Position numbers and translations under genes: made by a program
Shown here: positions 1-10,739 of the stretch, piece by piece
Layout: each line of letters begins with the position of its first letter
Position numbering within the stretch: the stretch's first letter is position 1
NCBI RefSeq assembly: GCF_000143415.4
Contig: NW_003314301.1
Location: 209,427 to 273,426, forward strand
Source of the DNA: Selaginella moellendorffii
Taxonomy: Eukaryota; Streptophyta; Lycopodiopsida; Selaginellales; Selaginellaceae
Length of the DNA stretch: 64,000 bases
Direction: 5' to 3'
Notes under the pieces: generated by a model
Told to the model about the DNA's origin: nothing
Databases searched by the model: none
The model's input: the letters and a program-made list of their open reading frames with translations, nothing else

Positions 1-900
1 ACGATCGGAAATCAAAACTATAGGAACTTTGAATTGGCAAACAATGTACTCATAGACAAACTTCACTGTAGACTATTGATCTACCTATCACAAAGGGATG
101 GCCTCAACCCATTTTGTGAAATAGTCTGTCAGCACAACGATGTAGTGCTATCCTTTTGAGCTTGGTGGGTTGATCAGGCTGACAAAGTCAAGTCCCCACT
201 CGAAAAAGGGACCCAGAGAAGTGACAAGCTGGAAAGGAAGATGTGGAACATAGCTCCAAGGGTTGAATTGTTGGCAGTGCTTACATGCCTTTGCATAGTC
301 CAAGCTGTCCTAGTCAATCCAAGGGCAAAAGTAACCATGGCACAAGAGGAGCTGTGCTGTGACCTGTCCCAAGAAATGCCCCGCACAAGAGTGGAAAGCA
401 TGAAGGAGCTTAGGGACCTCATGTTCACCATACACCGCAACAAAATGTCCTGAGAAGTCCTCTTATAAGGGTGTCCATCGAGAAGGCAAAACCCCGCTTA
501 GATCTCCAATGCCTTTTATTGCATTGGTGAGGAATCTACTAGGAACTTGTTTGAATCTAGGTACACTACAATGTCCTGTAATGCTTCTTGGACCACAAAG
601 GAGGTAGCTTCAGCAACTAGGAACTTGCTCAGATCCATCACACGCTTCCGCTGCGTATGAAAAGTTGGCTAGAACTTTTGGATGGTCACAATCCAAGATA
701 AAGTACAAGGATCATGAACTGGTCACTGTAAAAGAAAGGTCAACAAATTAAAATAGATATGGAAATGGATACGGGCTCCAGCAAGAAAGTGACAAAATCA
801 TTCCAAGGTGTAAACAATAGCCACTGCTTCTTTTTCTGCATCTATGTACTTCTTCTCAATCTCCTTGAATGAATGTGAGGAATAGTATGTTGGGTGTGGT
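1..900 (-). mobile_element. Decayed Ty3/gypsy retrotransposon (RNase H to integrase)
   Basis: The minus strand reads in polymerase order. Around 850-780 there is an RNase H-like stretch (KYIDAEKEAVAIVYTLE). Around 470-240 lies an integrase zinc-binding region with paired His and a CKHCQQ motif. Positions 240-60 hold the start of the integrase core (FFEWGLDFVSLINPPSSKG, then YIVVLTDYFTKWVEAIPL), and the window edge cuts it off at VLISDR. Stop codons and frame changes interrupt every segment, for example directly after SSKG and after AIPL, so it is not functional. No LTR, primer-binding site or polypurine tract could be identified. Family assignment is firm from the order RNase H, zinc finger, core; age and boundaries are not known. 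Confidence 0.82.
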
Positions 901-2152
901 GGCTTGCCAGGCTCTGAATGTTAGCAAAGGCATACTCCAAGAGCCTTTGTGCTAGTCGTGATATAAATTTCGAAAGGAAGTTGTTGTTTTGGTGGCTGGA
1001 GTATGTAGAGTGTAAAACCCTAGAAACAGTCAGCATTTAGGGTATGACAGATGCATAAATATTCCTTAGAGAGCCAAATATAAAAAGGAAACAAGGAAGA
1101 GTTAAGCTAGGCCTCACCTTTCTTGAAGTAGTTAACAATATTTAAAAGCATTTAAAAGTGTTTTTAGAGTGTTTTTAGTCAGTAGTGAGAAAACTAAGAG
1201 TGCTAGTAAGCTTTCAAGAGTTTTGGAGACTATTGACAATAGGATGTCCTTAAGCAATTTTGTGAAGGAATCTTCCCACTTGGGCACAACACAGTGGAAT
1301 TTACACAACACAATGCTTTATAGCCTTGGTTCTAGTAAAAACTTTGTTATATCAAAGCAATAGGAGGATAGTTACAAACCCAATTGGATCTTGCAAACTA
1401 AGAATTAAGGCACCACTATTTTTTGGCTGGGAAAAGTTTATAGTGAACATGATTTTTTAAATCTGTCTAACTAAGGGGCTCATTAAATCCTTAAATCTCT
1501 ATTTGGAACTCTAGTATTCTTATTATGAGTTAGATTGTTCCCCCTTATTGGGCAGCATAAGCACACCTAATGACACTAACAACCTTCCTTCTGAAGTCTT
1601 GGCTTGTTCCCAAACTGCATGTTTTGTTTCTGTTTTACTAGTCTACAGATTGCAGTGGAATAAAATTAGATTGCTGCTCAGAAGCCTAGATTCATGGACA
1701 TTAGAATGGCTTTAGAACTTTTTGCATGAACCTATTGGCCACTAAGTTTCTTGCGCTTAGGCCTAGTTCTTTTTCTGAAGGCTAATCACGAGTTTCTTGG
1801 CAAAGAGCAGGGACAGGCGATTTAAAGAGACTGACCTTCAAGATCCCAATCAAGTTGAGCACCTTGAGCAGAAGGAGATCACAGCTTGGCCTTTAGTGTC
1901 GCAATCAAGGGCAATACCCGGTTGTGGCATGGCTTGGCCTTTAGAAGGGCAATAAATCCACAATGACAGTGTATTCCTATAACCATGCACGCTACAATGT
2001 GCTTCCTGGGCTCCCAAAATTTGGAGACTCACATTAAAAAACACTTTGTACTGAGAAATGGGAGAAGAAGCCATACTGAAGTACGAGACTCCAGTATAGG
2101 TTCTTTAACACTATAGAAATCAACAATCATCTTATACCTTCGATCTTATGCT
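901..2152. other. Intergenic, no supportable gene
   Basis: No exon structure or recognisable domain was seen on either strand. The 5' part may be further retrotransposon sequence because it adjoins the gypsy relic, but no LTR pair could be matched. Confidence 0.5.
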
Positions 2153-2575
2153 TTACGGAAAGATATGAATTAAACTCATCAAATTTTGAATAATACCAAG
2201 ATTTAAGCAGAAAACAAATTGAGGTGCTCCATGATCTGGAATGCTAGGATTTAATACAAAGACAACTTTTGCAACCTGAGTGACTCTAGGATGCATCAAA
2301 GTTCCAGCCCACAAAGTTTGAGCAAATAGTGTGTTCCTTGCTGGACAAAGAGGAGCTTGGTTGCTCAGGCTGGATTGACACCCTATGGAGTCTGTCCTTG
2401 CAAAGGAGACTCTAAGAGTGTTGATTCCTGGGAAGACATCAACATTTGCATTGGTGACGATGCTTGTACTTGGTGTTCCCAGGATCCCTGAGTCCCTGGA
2501 ACATGAAATCACTGCCACTAACGTGGTTATTGTTGAGAATCCCAAGCTCTTCCAGACCATACCAGAGCTTCCCAA
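2153..2575 (-). pseudogene. Broken germin-like gene copy
   Basis: The minus strand matches the intact germin gene at 4628-5281. Shared segments are SDFMFQGLRDPGNT, SIVTNANVDVFPGINTL, NTLFAQTL and VTQVAKVVF. Compared with the intact gene there is a frame change between the first two segments. Internal deletions remove the histidine-rich metal box (PPHVHPRGTE in the intact gene) and the second germin box; the reading resumes at PRVTQVAKV. The C-terminal part has drifted and ends in a stop near 2153. It cannot bind metal or fold as a cupin. It lies in inverted orientation to the intact copy, with the RGG gene between them. Confidence 0.85.
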
Positions 2576-2692
2576 TCGTGGTCACAGCATTGGTCCCCGA
2601 TCGTCAAAGTAAGCTTAACCACAAACTTTAGAATGGAATCAATGCAGGAAGATTCTATATGTACTTGTCTGATGGAAAAGACGGAAGTTACA

Positions 2693-3999
2693 TTAAGATA
2701 CGAAGTTCTTTCCCAGCTGTGGAAACTCTTGGGGGCTGTTGATGCTCGGGCTTAGAGCGTCTCCTCCTCCAGCGGCCGAGTAGCGAGCTCCAGAGGGCGA
2801 TTGGAATCCACTCCCTCGTCCTCGCCCTCTTCCACCGCGAGGGCTTCCATCAGCTGGTCTCAGGAACTCGTTGATATTGATTGCCTGTGTTAAAGAAGAA
2901 TCGATTGTTGATATCGACAAGAACAAAGGGAAGAAACAGCGCACCTTCTTAGATTTCTCGTCTCTTTCGGCCGCGTCCTTCTTCTTGAGCTTATCTTTGT
3001 CAGATCCCTGTGCGTTTTGGACGATTGTGTTAGAGATCACGAGATCCTGGTAAATGTTAACAAAAGATCGCCAGACCAGTTTGATAAAGACGTCGGCATC
3101 GTTCTTCTTGTCCACTAGCTGCATCGCTCTGAGCTCACTGTCGGCTTCCACTTTGCGTTCCTCGGCTTTCTGGTGACCCCCGATGCTCTTGCGCCGCTCC
3201 TGCACTATCTTCTCATACTCATCCAGTGTCATCTCCTGACAAAACCATTTCCATTCACACGCCATCTCCTTCGTAAAAAAACAAGGAAAGAGTAAACTTA
3301 CTTTTTCTTCCGGTGCTTCCTCTTTTTTGTCTTCGGTGTTCTTGTCAGTCTCTTGCGAGGCATCCGGAGGAGGAGCTACAACTTGCTCAAACTTGCTCCC
3401 AGCAACCTCTCTAGTTTTCACGAAGAACAAACAAAGTGAGCGACAGAGAAGAGGGAAAATAAAAACAGATCGAAAAGCTTACGGTGGCGCGCCCCCGCTG
3501 CGTTGCTCATCTGGAGGATAGAAGCCTCCTCTACCTCCTCCACCTCGTCCTTGGCGATCTCTCCCACCATCAAAACTTCGTTCACCGTCGGAAGCAAAGC
3601 TCCTGTTGTAGTAACCCCCTCGGCCTCCTCCGCGACCACCTCGATCGCTGTGATCACGGTCGCGATCACTGGCAGAATCTCCTCCAGCCACGAGATTCTC
3701 GCGGCCCCTTCCAGCCCTTCCACGGCCGCGGCCACGACCGGCCTGGGCTTCCTTCTCAGCCCTCACTGGAGCAGTAAGAAAATTTCCGGAAACGCTTAGA
3801 GCTCGCAGATCGAAGAGGACTTACCGGATTCGGCCGGAGGAAGAGGCTTGGAAGGAAGCTTTGCATGATGGAGATCCTTCTTGGGCGAGGATTTGCTTGG
3901 AGCTGGAGGCGCCGCCGCGGTGGCAGCCGTGCTGTACTTCGCTACAGGATCCTCGTCCTCATCGTCGCCCAACAGCGCAAATCGATTGAAAGCAGCCAT
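2693..3999 (-). CDS. RGG-repeat nuclear RNA-binding protein (Stm1/HABP4 family)
   Basis: Six exons: 3999-3825, 3765-3483, 3410-3302, 3235-3077, 3007-2945 and 2884-2693; 981 nt, 326 residues. The N-terminus NRFALLGDDEDEDP is the Stm1 N-terminal motif. Exon 2 encodes an Arg/Gly-rich segment with many RGG/GRGRG units, and exon 4 opens the HABP4 core with EMTLDEYEKIVQERR. The next segments are GSDKDKLKKKDAAERDEKSKK and ININEFLRPADG. A second RGG patch follows, and the protein ends in FPQLGK. Plant members bind RNA and are linked to stress responses; yeast Stm1 and animal SERBP1 sit on ribosomes. The three last introns are 66, 69 and 60 nt with no in-frame stop (see findings). Confidence 0.9.
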
Positions 4000-4504
4000 T
4001 TCGAGGCAAAATCAGCTGGATGCCCCAAGATTCTCACATTTGCCGGCGAGGTGGGAGAAATGCGCTATCCCGGCATGGGCAGCCGCCACATCCGCTTCCA
4101 TCGCCTATCTCGAAGAACCCTAAATTTGTGTAAGAGCCCTAATTTCCATTTACATTTATTTCAAACTGACATTTTATTTTGAAGGAGACTCTATCCAATG
4201 CGAATTCATATTCGTGCTACCAGCAAAATCTCAAGAAATTTATGGTGTAATATCACCACATTATATTAGCATTAAAGAATTTCTCTCGTTAATTATTATA
4301 TTTTTTGGATTTTTGAGAATTGGTTTGGTTCTTTCATTTTTGGTAATGGTTTGAGACCACGACCCGATCAAACTGAAACAATCCAAGCTATGGTTTTGAT
4401 CAAGTCAGTGAAATTAGCGTGTTATCCTTCTTTGTCCCCTTCAATCTTTATGCTTGACCAAGTCAGATCTGGAGTGCTTGACACTGCCAGTCGGTGACAA
4501 CTAC

Positions 4505-4512
4505 TATATAAA
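4505..4512 (+). promoter_or_regulatory. TATA box of germin-like gene
   Basis: TATATAAA lies 116 bases before the chosen ATG at 4628, a normal distance for a plant promoter with a short leader. Confidence 0.6.
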
Positions 4513-4627
4513 CTCAAGCAAACTCCACATTTCTCCTCACTCCATTCTCCGTCAATCAAGTAGCATCACAGCAAAAAATATCAAAAGCTTTGATCAATCA
4601 GCTAAACTCTTGCTGCCAAGATACAAG

Positions 4628-5281
4628 ATGTCTTACAAGTTAGCCATTTGTCTGGTTGCCATTTGTGCCATTGCTTTCGTCCATGGTTCAGATGAAGATG
4701 CCCTCCAGGATTTCTGTGTCCGCGACGAAAACAGCAACACCATCGTCAATGGATTCACTTGCAAGCCTGCTGCGGCAACTCTAGCCAGTGATTTCATGTT
4801 CCAGGGGCTCCGCAACCCCGGGAACACCAACAACGAGCTCGGATCCATAGTCACCAATGCAAATGTTGGCGTATTCCCGGGAATCAACACTCTTGGAGTC
4901 TCTTTTGCGAGGATTGATTATGCTCCATACGGTGTCAATCCCCCCCACGTCCACCCCCGAGGAACCGAGCTCCTCTTCCTCCAGCAAGGAACACTCTATG
5001 TTGGATTCGTGAGCACCACCAACAACACACTCTTCGCTCAAACTTTGCATCCAGGGGATCTCTTTGTGTTTCCGCGTGGTCTCATTCACTTCCAGCTCAA
5101 CGTTGGGAAGACACCGGCTGTTGTTCTTGCGGGATTCAACTCCCAGAATCCGGGTGTCACCCAGGTAGCCAAAGCCGTGTTTGCATCCAATCCTCCCATT
5201 TATGACGCCGTCATCAAGAGGGCGTTCCAGATCAATCCCAAGCTCATCCAGCAGCTCAGGGACCTCATCAAGCAGACTTAA
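4628..5281 (+). CDS. Germin-like protein (cupin), secreted
   Basis: Intronless, 217 residues, close to the usual germin length of 200-230. The upstream in-frame ATG at 4454 lies before the TATA box, so the ATG at 4628 is preferred. It starts a signal peptide (MSYKLAICLVAICAIAFVHG). The two N-terminal cysteines of germins are present (DFCV and FTCKP). Germin box 1 is PPHVHPRGTELL, with the two His and the Glu that bind metal. Box 2 is GDLFVFPRGLIHFQLN, with the third His. Germin-like proteins are apoplastic manganese enzymes, some with superoxide dismutase or oxalate oxidase activity; which activity applies here cannot be read from sequence. A poly(A) signal AATAAA follows at 5331. Confidence 0.93.
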   Translation: MSYKLAICLVAICAIAFVHGSDEDALQDFCVRDENSNTIVNGFTCKPAAATLASDFMFQGLRNPGNTNNELGSIVTNANVGVFPGINTLGVSFARIDYAPYGVNPPHVHPRGTELLFLQQGTLYVGFVSTTNNTLFAQTLHPGDLFVFPRGLIHFQLNVGKTPAVVLAGFNSQNPGVTQVAKAVFASNPPIYDAVIKRAFQINPKLIQQLRDLIKQT

Positions 5282-5596
5282 TCAGCTTGCTTTTGCAATG
5301 ATTCTTCTGTAATTTTCAAGAATAAGATTGAATAAAGAACTTTACCTTTTCAACTGCTTAAAATATTTAAAATAACAATTAAATAATTTAAACCTGAAAT
5401 ATTTGTACGGCCGCTGGCTCGTTGTACGGGTCCGCTTGTAAATAACTGCCTTCACTGTCTGCTGAAGCGGGAAAACTTAAATTTTAGGGCTCGTGTGGTG
5501 CTAGGGCTAAGGGCTCCATGACAATGCCGGGGGATCCCAGCGCCATGGCAGCGATCTTGAGGTAGGGCATTTCTCGCGTCCATCGCAAGCGGCGCC
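5282..5596. other. 3' region of germin gene and upstream region of coiled-coil gene
   Basis: Contains the AATAAA signal at 5331-5336, then an AT-rich stretch to about 5405. The GC rises sharply before the next start codon. No other gene seen. Confidence 0.5.
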
Positions 5597-7101
5597 ATGG
5601 GGCTGTCACTGGGAGGAGGATTGGAGACGGCAAACACCCCTCGCAAGAGGCGGCCGTTTGCGCCGTCGCGGCCACACACGGCAGGGGTTACCGCGATCTC
5701 GCACAGGCCACAGACGGCACCAGCGAGGCCCCAGTCGAGCCCCAGGAAGAGAATGGATCGAAACAGCCCCTATTCTCCGCGGAATCGCGTCGTCACGCCG
5801 AGGTCTGCGAACTTGAGCCGGCCCCAAACCGCTGGCGAGCCCTTTGCGCTCAATTCCTCGGCTTGGGGGATGAAGCCGATGCCTGCCGGGTCTCCAGCTT
5901 CCGGCCGGTCGAGAGGGAGCGATTCTTCCAGGTGTGGCCTCGATCGAGAGACGCTCGTCAAAGAGCTTGTCGAGTTGAAGAAGCTTGTGGCGGAGCAAAA
6001 CAGGCAGCAAAAGAAGCAGAAGCTTCTAGCTTCCGCGGTGGAGCACGAGAATAGGTACCATTTCCTTTGTCATTTCATCACATCTTGTTTTCTTTCGCTG
6101 TGATTCTTCCAACTTACAGGAAGTTGGAGAGGGACATATTGGATCTTGAGTTGAAAGGAATTGCCGACGCCCTCAGTGATTACGACTCACCGTTTCTTCG
6201 CGAGAAACTCCAAGGTATGTTAATTGTATTTCCTTTTGATCGAAGCTCTTCAACTCTCTGGCTTGTTTGGCTGCAAACGTAGATTTCAAGACAAGGATCA
6301 GCTACTTGCAAAGGGCTTGCCGGCTCCAAAGTGAGGAGCTCTGCCTTTTGCGAAGAGATGTCCGTGGAACGCACACCAAGGTGCCTAGTAGTCTCGTGAC
6401 AGGGATAGACAGCCCTTAATTTCTTTTTGTCTCGCAAGGGAACAGGAGCTTGAAATGGAGCGAGACGTTTTTGCAGAGGAAGCGTTCTTCTTGCAGAGGG
6501 TGGCGAGAAAGCTGGCAACGATTCAGACCCGGATCAACTCCGAGAACAAGGAGATTCAGCAAATGTTAGCGAAGAACGAACAGCTGGAAGCAGCCAACTA
6601 TCAAACCCAGTCCAACATCACGGTATCTCCAGCGTTGTCCCCGATCTCTAGCTGATGGAAACGAGCAAAGTTTTGCAGGAAGTATCCAATGTGCTTCAGA
6701 AGGTGACGCATTCTCTGTCCATCTGCCGGTTCAAGACGAGCGAGGCATCCATCGCCAGCAAGAGGTATTTGAAGCAGGGCAAGGACGTGAGAAGGCGTGG
6801 ATTGGCAGCCGAGCAGTCGATCCAACGCCTCAAGGATCAAAAGCTCAGGTTCCAGATCAGGATGTCCATTCTAGAGAAGAAGCTCGTCGCGTCCAAGAAG
6901 GAGCTGGCCATTGTGCTTCAAGAGAGAGACAAAGGCAGGGCAGCTAAAATGAAGAAATACATTGAGGAGCAAAGCAAGGCCATGAGATCTCCCAGGCACA
7001 GGACGCCACCTCGCCGGTCTCCAAAGCCAGTTCCAGCTGACAGCGTTGTGGGAAGTCTCTCTGATCGCTCACAAAAGGAGAAGTTTGGCAAGAAAGACTA
7101 A
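5597..7101 (+). CDS. Coiled-coil protein with RPQTA motifs, function unknown
   Basis: Five exons: 5597-6054, 6120-6214, 6283-6380, 6446-6622 and 6652-7101; 1278 nt, 425 residues. The first 110 residues are basic and rich in Pro/Ser with repeated RPHTAG, RPQTAP and RPQTAG motifs. The rest is almost entirely charged heptad-like helix (VKELVELKKLVAEQNRQQKK, then LEMERDVFAEEAFFLQRVAR, then VLQERDKGRAAKMKKYIEEQ). It ends in a basic Pro-rich tail with RHRTPPRRSPKP. I do not recognise the family. RPxTA-rich N-termini followed by coiled coils occur in ciliary and microtubule proteins, and a CEP104 gene lies in the same window, so a sperm-flagellum role is conceivable; that is inference only. Confidence 0.78.
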
Positions 7102-7327
7102 GCTTCTTCCTAAGTTCCGGGGACTTACATCCATGGGAGCCTCCACGACAAGTTAACAGACTCCTGGCCGGAAGAGTTCCTTAAGCGGCCTCTCCAGGTA
7201 GCGATTTTCTGCTTTCATCTCATATGTCACTCACACTGGTTTTTTTATTTGCAGAGCAGAGTGTAAAACAACTCCAGAGAAGCACAAGCCTTGGAGAAAA
7301 TGGTAGAATTCATTCATCCATCTCCTC

Positions 7328-8836
7328 CTACTCATATTCATCTAAAGCAGGATCTTCTCGGCAGACGTGTGACACGAGCATATACGGCCCGGAAGTCGTA
7401 ACGTTCAACTCCATTATCCTCTGGGCGACGCGCTCGCCTCGCTCGGTATCCCCGTGCTTGCAGCAAGCGCTCAGCAGCGTCGTCCACGCAGCCACGTCCG
7501 GCTTAAACGGCATCGAGGTAAGCAGCTCCTCCGCTTCTTCCAGTAACTTAGCTCGTCCCAGCAGGTCCACCATGCAACAAAAGTGCTCCAGCACGAGAGG
7601 AACGCCATACACGGGCTTGATCGACACGAAGTGGTCGCGCCCCTGCGAGAGGAGCCCGAGATGAGCGCAACCAACGAGCAAGTTGATGAAGGTCACCTCG
7701 TTTGGCCGGACTCCGTCCAGGTTTAGCCTCCGAAAGAGCTCCCCGACTTGATGGTGGTGCCCATTTTGAGCGTAGGCCGTCATCATCGCGTTCCAGGAGA
7801 CAACGTTCCGGTTTGGCATGAGATCCAGCAACTCTCGAGCTTGGTGGAGGTGGCCGTGCTGCGTGTAAGTCGCGAGCATACAGTTCAATGAAACCATGTC
7901 CTTTTGAGGCATGCTCTCGAAGAAACTCTGCGCTTCCACGAGATGGGCATTTGCGGCGTGTGCTGAGATCATTACGTTCCAGGTGAAAACGTCCCAGGCA
8001 GGCATTTTTCGGAACAAAGACATAGCCGTGTCAAGATGCCCCTTTTGGGCATTTGCTTGCACCATGCCATTCCACGTAACAACGTTCCGCTCGGGGCATT
8101 TGATAAACACCTCGCGAGCCTTTTCTAGTTGAAAAGCCTCTACGCAAGCTTGTACCATGGCTGTCCAGGTTACCACGTTTCTCTGTGGCATGAGATCAAA
8201 GGTTTTGGTGGTTTTCAGCAAATCCCCCACATTGGCAAACGCAGTAATTAGAGCAGTCCAGGATATCACGTCGCGTTCTTCCATTTGGTGAAAAATTTGA
8301 TGAACTATTGATGTTTCCTTCTTTTCCGCGAACGCAGTGATTAGCCTATTCCACGATCGAATCTCGTGCTGCGGCATGTAATGAAAGAACTGTTTCGCTT
8401 TGTGCAAATCCCCGGCTTGGGCAAATCCAGTTATCATCGAGTTCCACACCGCGCAATCTCTGTGGCACATGGTATCGAAGATGGATTTCGCCTCGTCGAT
8501 GTGTCCCGCGAGCGTATAGCCATTGACCATGGCGGTCCAGGAAACGGCGTCTGGATGCGGCATCATGTTGAGTGCCGCGCGCGCGCGATCGAAGTGCCCG
8601 TTGCGCACGTAGGCGGTGATGAGCGCGTTCCACGAGTAGGAATTCGGATCCGGGATGCGATCGAACACCAGTTGGGCTTGCTCCACGCACGAAAGCCTCC
8701 CATACATGTCCACGAGGAGATTGGCGACGAACCGGCTGTGGCAATTGCTGCTCACGATGAAAGAATCGATGGCGCGGAGCTGCGCGACGCTCTCGCTGGA
8801 CCGGATCGCCCGAATCACACCGGCAAAATCGATCAT
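7328..8836 (-). CDS. PLS-type pentatricopeptide repeat protein
   Basis: Intronless, 502 residues. Repeats run from about residue 35 to 430 with classic PPR phrases (SYSWNALITAYVRNGHFDRA, DVISWTALITAFANVGD, NVVSWNAMMTAYAQNGH). The last part, GVRPNEVTFINLLVGCAHLG and PDVAAWTTLLSACCKHGD, leads into an E-like motif that stops early (SGPYMLVSHVCREDPALDEYE), so there is no complete E+ or DYW domain. PLS PPR proteins bind organelle RNA and usually specify C-to-U editing sites; without DYW this one would need a partner deaminase. No clear targeting peptide is visible. It runs convergent to the coiled-coil gene, and the 3' ends lie within 230 bases. Confidence 0.92.
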   Translation of the reverse strand: MIDFAGVIRAIRSSESVAQLRAIDSFIVSSNCHSRFVANLLVDMYGRLSCVEQAQLVFDRIPDPNSYSWNALITAYVRNGHFDRARAALNMMPHPDAVSWTAMVNGYTLAGHIDEAKSIFDTMCHRDCAVWNSMITGFAQAGDLHKAKQFFHYMPQHEIRSWNRLITAFAEKKETSIVHQIFHQMEERDVISWTALITAFANVGDLLKTTKTFDLMPQRNVVTWTAMVQACVEAFQLEKAREVFIKCPERNVVTWNGMVQANAQKGHLDTAMSLFRKMPAWDVFTWNVMISAHAANAHLVEAQSFFESMPQKDMVSLNCMLATYTQHGHLHQARELLDLMPNRNVVSWNAMMTAYAQNGHHHQVGELFRRLNLDGVRPNEVTFINLLVGCAHLGLLSQGRDHFVSIKPVYGVPLVLEHFCCMVDLLGRAKLLEEAEELLTSMPFKPDVAAWTTLLSACCKHGDTERGERVAQRIMELNVTTSGPYMLVSHVCREDPALDEYE

Positions 8837-9414
8837 TCGCCGCTACCTTCGCCATCAAAGAAAGAACATCCCGGGGAGATGAGACCAAGAATGTTTAAAC
8901 TATTACAAGTATAGAATATTCTGGCGAGTATATGAAATATTCTACATCATGGGTTTCTGCTGTCTCCAAGGGGCCTGCATCCCAAGCAGGAGAGCTCCTC
9001 CTGCTCTTCAACCAGAAGGGGTTGCCTCTGTGACTTGGAGTTATATTTGCGATTGAGTTTGTGGAGTTGATGATGTTGCAGAAAAATTGGCAGAGCACTC
9101 GAAATTGTTTTGTTTCACTTTTGGCGCTCATAAGATTGTCCTATAGACAGATGATAGAATTGTGACAATGGTGGTGATTATCAAAGACACTTTGAGTAGT
9201 CAGGTTTGGAGCAACTGATATGTTCATTGAGGTGGAAGTGGGCTAGAGGAGGCGATTGCAAAGGAGGAGGCTGGAAACGGCTCTCGGAAGCTCCCTGGAG
9301 GCTTCATATCTTTCTTCGCTGGAGATTCATATCTTTCGGATGACAACGAAATTGCAAGGTAGGTAGAGCTCTGTTATTTTGAAGCTTATCTAGATCTATG
9401 ATGAGGATGCATTG
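8837..9414. other. Intergenic; upstream region of PPR gene
   Basis: The first 120 bases match a second copy at 16857-16960 (see that entry). No gene was found in the rest. Confidence 0.5.
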
Positions 9415-10180
9415 GGCTCTCGCGAAGTCCAGATGCTGGCTCCCTCCTGCATGACGAGTTCGTGTGCATGAATCTCCAGGCTATGGGCGAAGATGGGAAC
9501 CTGAAAGATGGCGCGTTGCCCGAGTTTCTTAACTTCAGGCCTGCGTACGCGAAGCCCTCGCTTCCAGCAGCGCTTGCTCACGAGGCCTTCGGGAACGTGT
9601 TCGGACATCGTCTTCTTCATGAAGCTGGCAGTCAAGTGTTCCCGGTATTACGATTACAAGGATGAAGTCGCCGAGTTATGGAAAGCAGGAATGGACTTTA
9701 TCAACGAACTCAACACTGGGGGGCTGAGCTGCCGCCACCATGATTTGCGGGCTTTATTGACAGCTTTGGAGGCGAAAGTTGGGATATTCGCAAGCAAGTG
9801 TGACCCAGGCAAGCAAGGCCCGCAGTATGTGAGGCCCTACTGGGCAGATTGGAGACAGGGATAAGTTCTACCTGACTCGTTATCCTGCACTGCTGATCGA
9901 GCACATTGGGCCCTTCGTTCGGATCAGTGCCGTTTTTTTGTTGGCAAGGTGTGCGTCACTCCGCTGACTCAACTTGCTGCTGCTTCACTAGCACGACATG
10001 TCCGTCGTTCACCTTTGCAAGGCAACCAGGCTGGCCCTGCAGGAGCTCTCTAGCTTCTACAGGAACCACAAAGGTGGGCACCTGACTGTCCCGTACCCTC
10101 TCAAGTGTTTCAAATACGTTCCCTGGCCCTTGGCAGCAGGGAAGCTGTTTTTTCTTGTCCGCAGCATGGTGGAGGTAAGG
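9415..10180 (+). pseudogene. Degraded gene, possibly a kinase-like family
   Basis: Coherent protein segments appear in changing plus-strand frames. They are GALPEFLNFRPAYAKPSLPA, DYKDEVAELWKAGMDFINEL, QYVRPYWADWRQ, FYLTRYPALLIEHIGPFVRI, VALQELSSFYRNHKG-like and LKCFKYVPWPLAAGKLFFLV. Frame changes separate them, for example between WADWRQ and DKFYLTRYPAL, and no splice pair restores them all. The layout reminds me of a large family in Selaginella and fungi that carries a nuclease-like or unknown N-terminal region before a protein-kinase-like domain. That is memory-based inference, and the kinase part itself is absent here. The sequence passes directly into AT-rich relic DNA. Confidence 0.35.
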
Positions 10181-10739
10181 CTCTTAAGAGTGTTCAGATT
10201 TGTGATTTTTCTTTAGATTTAGCTTTAGCATCATTGATTTTCTTTTATTTTTTAAATTTTTTCTCCTCTCACAGTAAGTAAATCCTTTATTTATGGAGTA
10301 ATAATTGCTATAATTGCTAAATGTTATGTAGTTGTAACTAGACAATTAAACACAATTGATAGCAATATTCATGACATATGGTGCAACTTCTCTTCCTCCT
10401 ACTCCTTTTACCAATCCTTAAATCTAGTTGGATTTTTTCTATAGAAATTCTAAAGATGATATATATTATTGGTTTAATCAATTCATAGTAAGTGCCACTT
10501 ATCATTTTTAGGATGATGTTTGGATTTCATTATTACTTCTTACCATTTGTTCATGCTCTTCTCATGTTCCCTCAATAATCTTTATAGTATTATAGTTGAT
10601 TGGCTCAAAAAAAAGTATATTGATTTCTTCGACTTTCATATGTCTTCTAGGGAAAAGATTGCAATATGTCAATCTTCTTATAATTAAAGATGTTCATTTA
10701 AACAAGATTTATGTTTAGTATTAATCACCAAAAGAGATC
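10181..10739. other. AT-rich intergenic DNA
   Basis: Extremely AT-rich with no open frame of note; probably the eroded 5' part of the retrotransposon relic that follows. Confidence 0.45.

Noticed and set aside
4454-4627. Longer N-terminus for the germin-like protein
   Set aside because: The upstream ATG lies before the TATA box and would bury the signal peptide.
8346-8914. Long open frames opposite and overlapping the PPR gene
   Set aside because: They are antisense or out-of-frame shadows produced by the GC-rich coding sequence.
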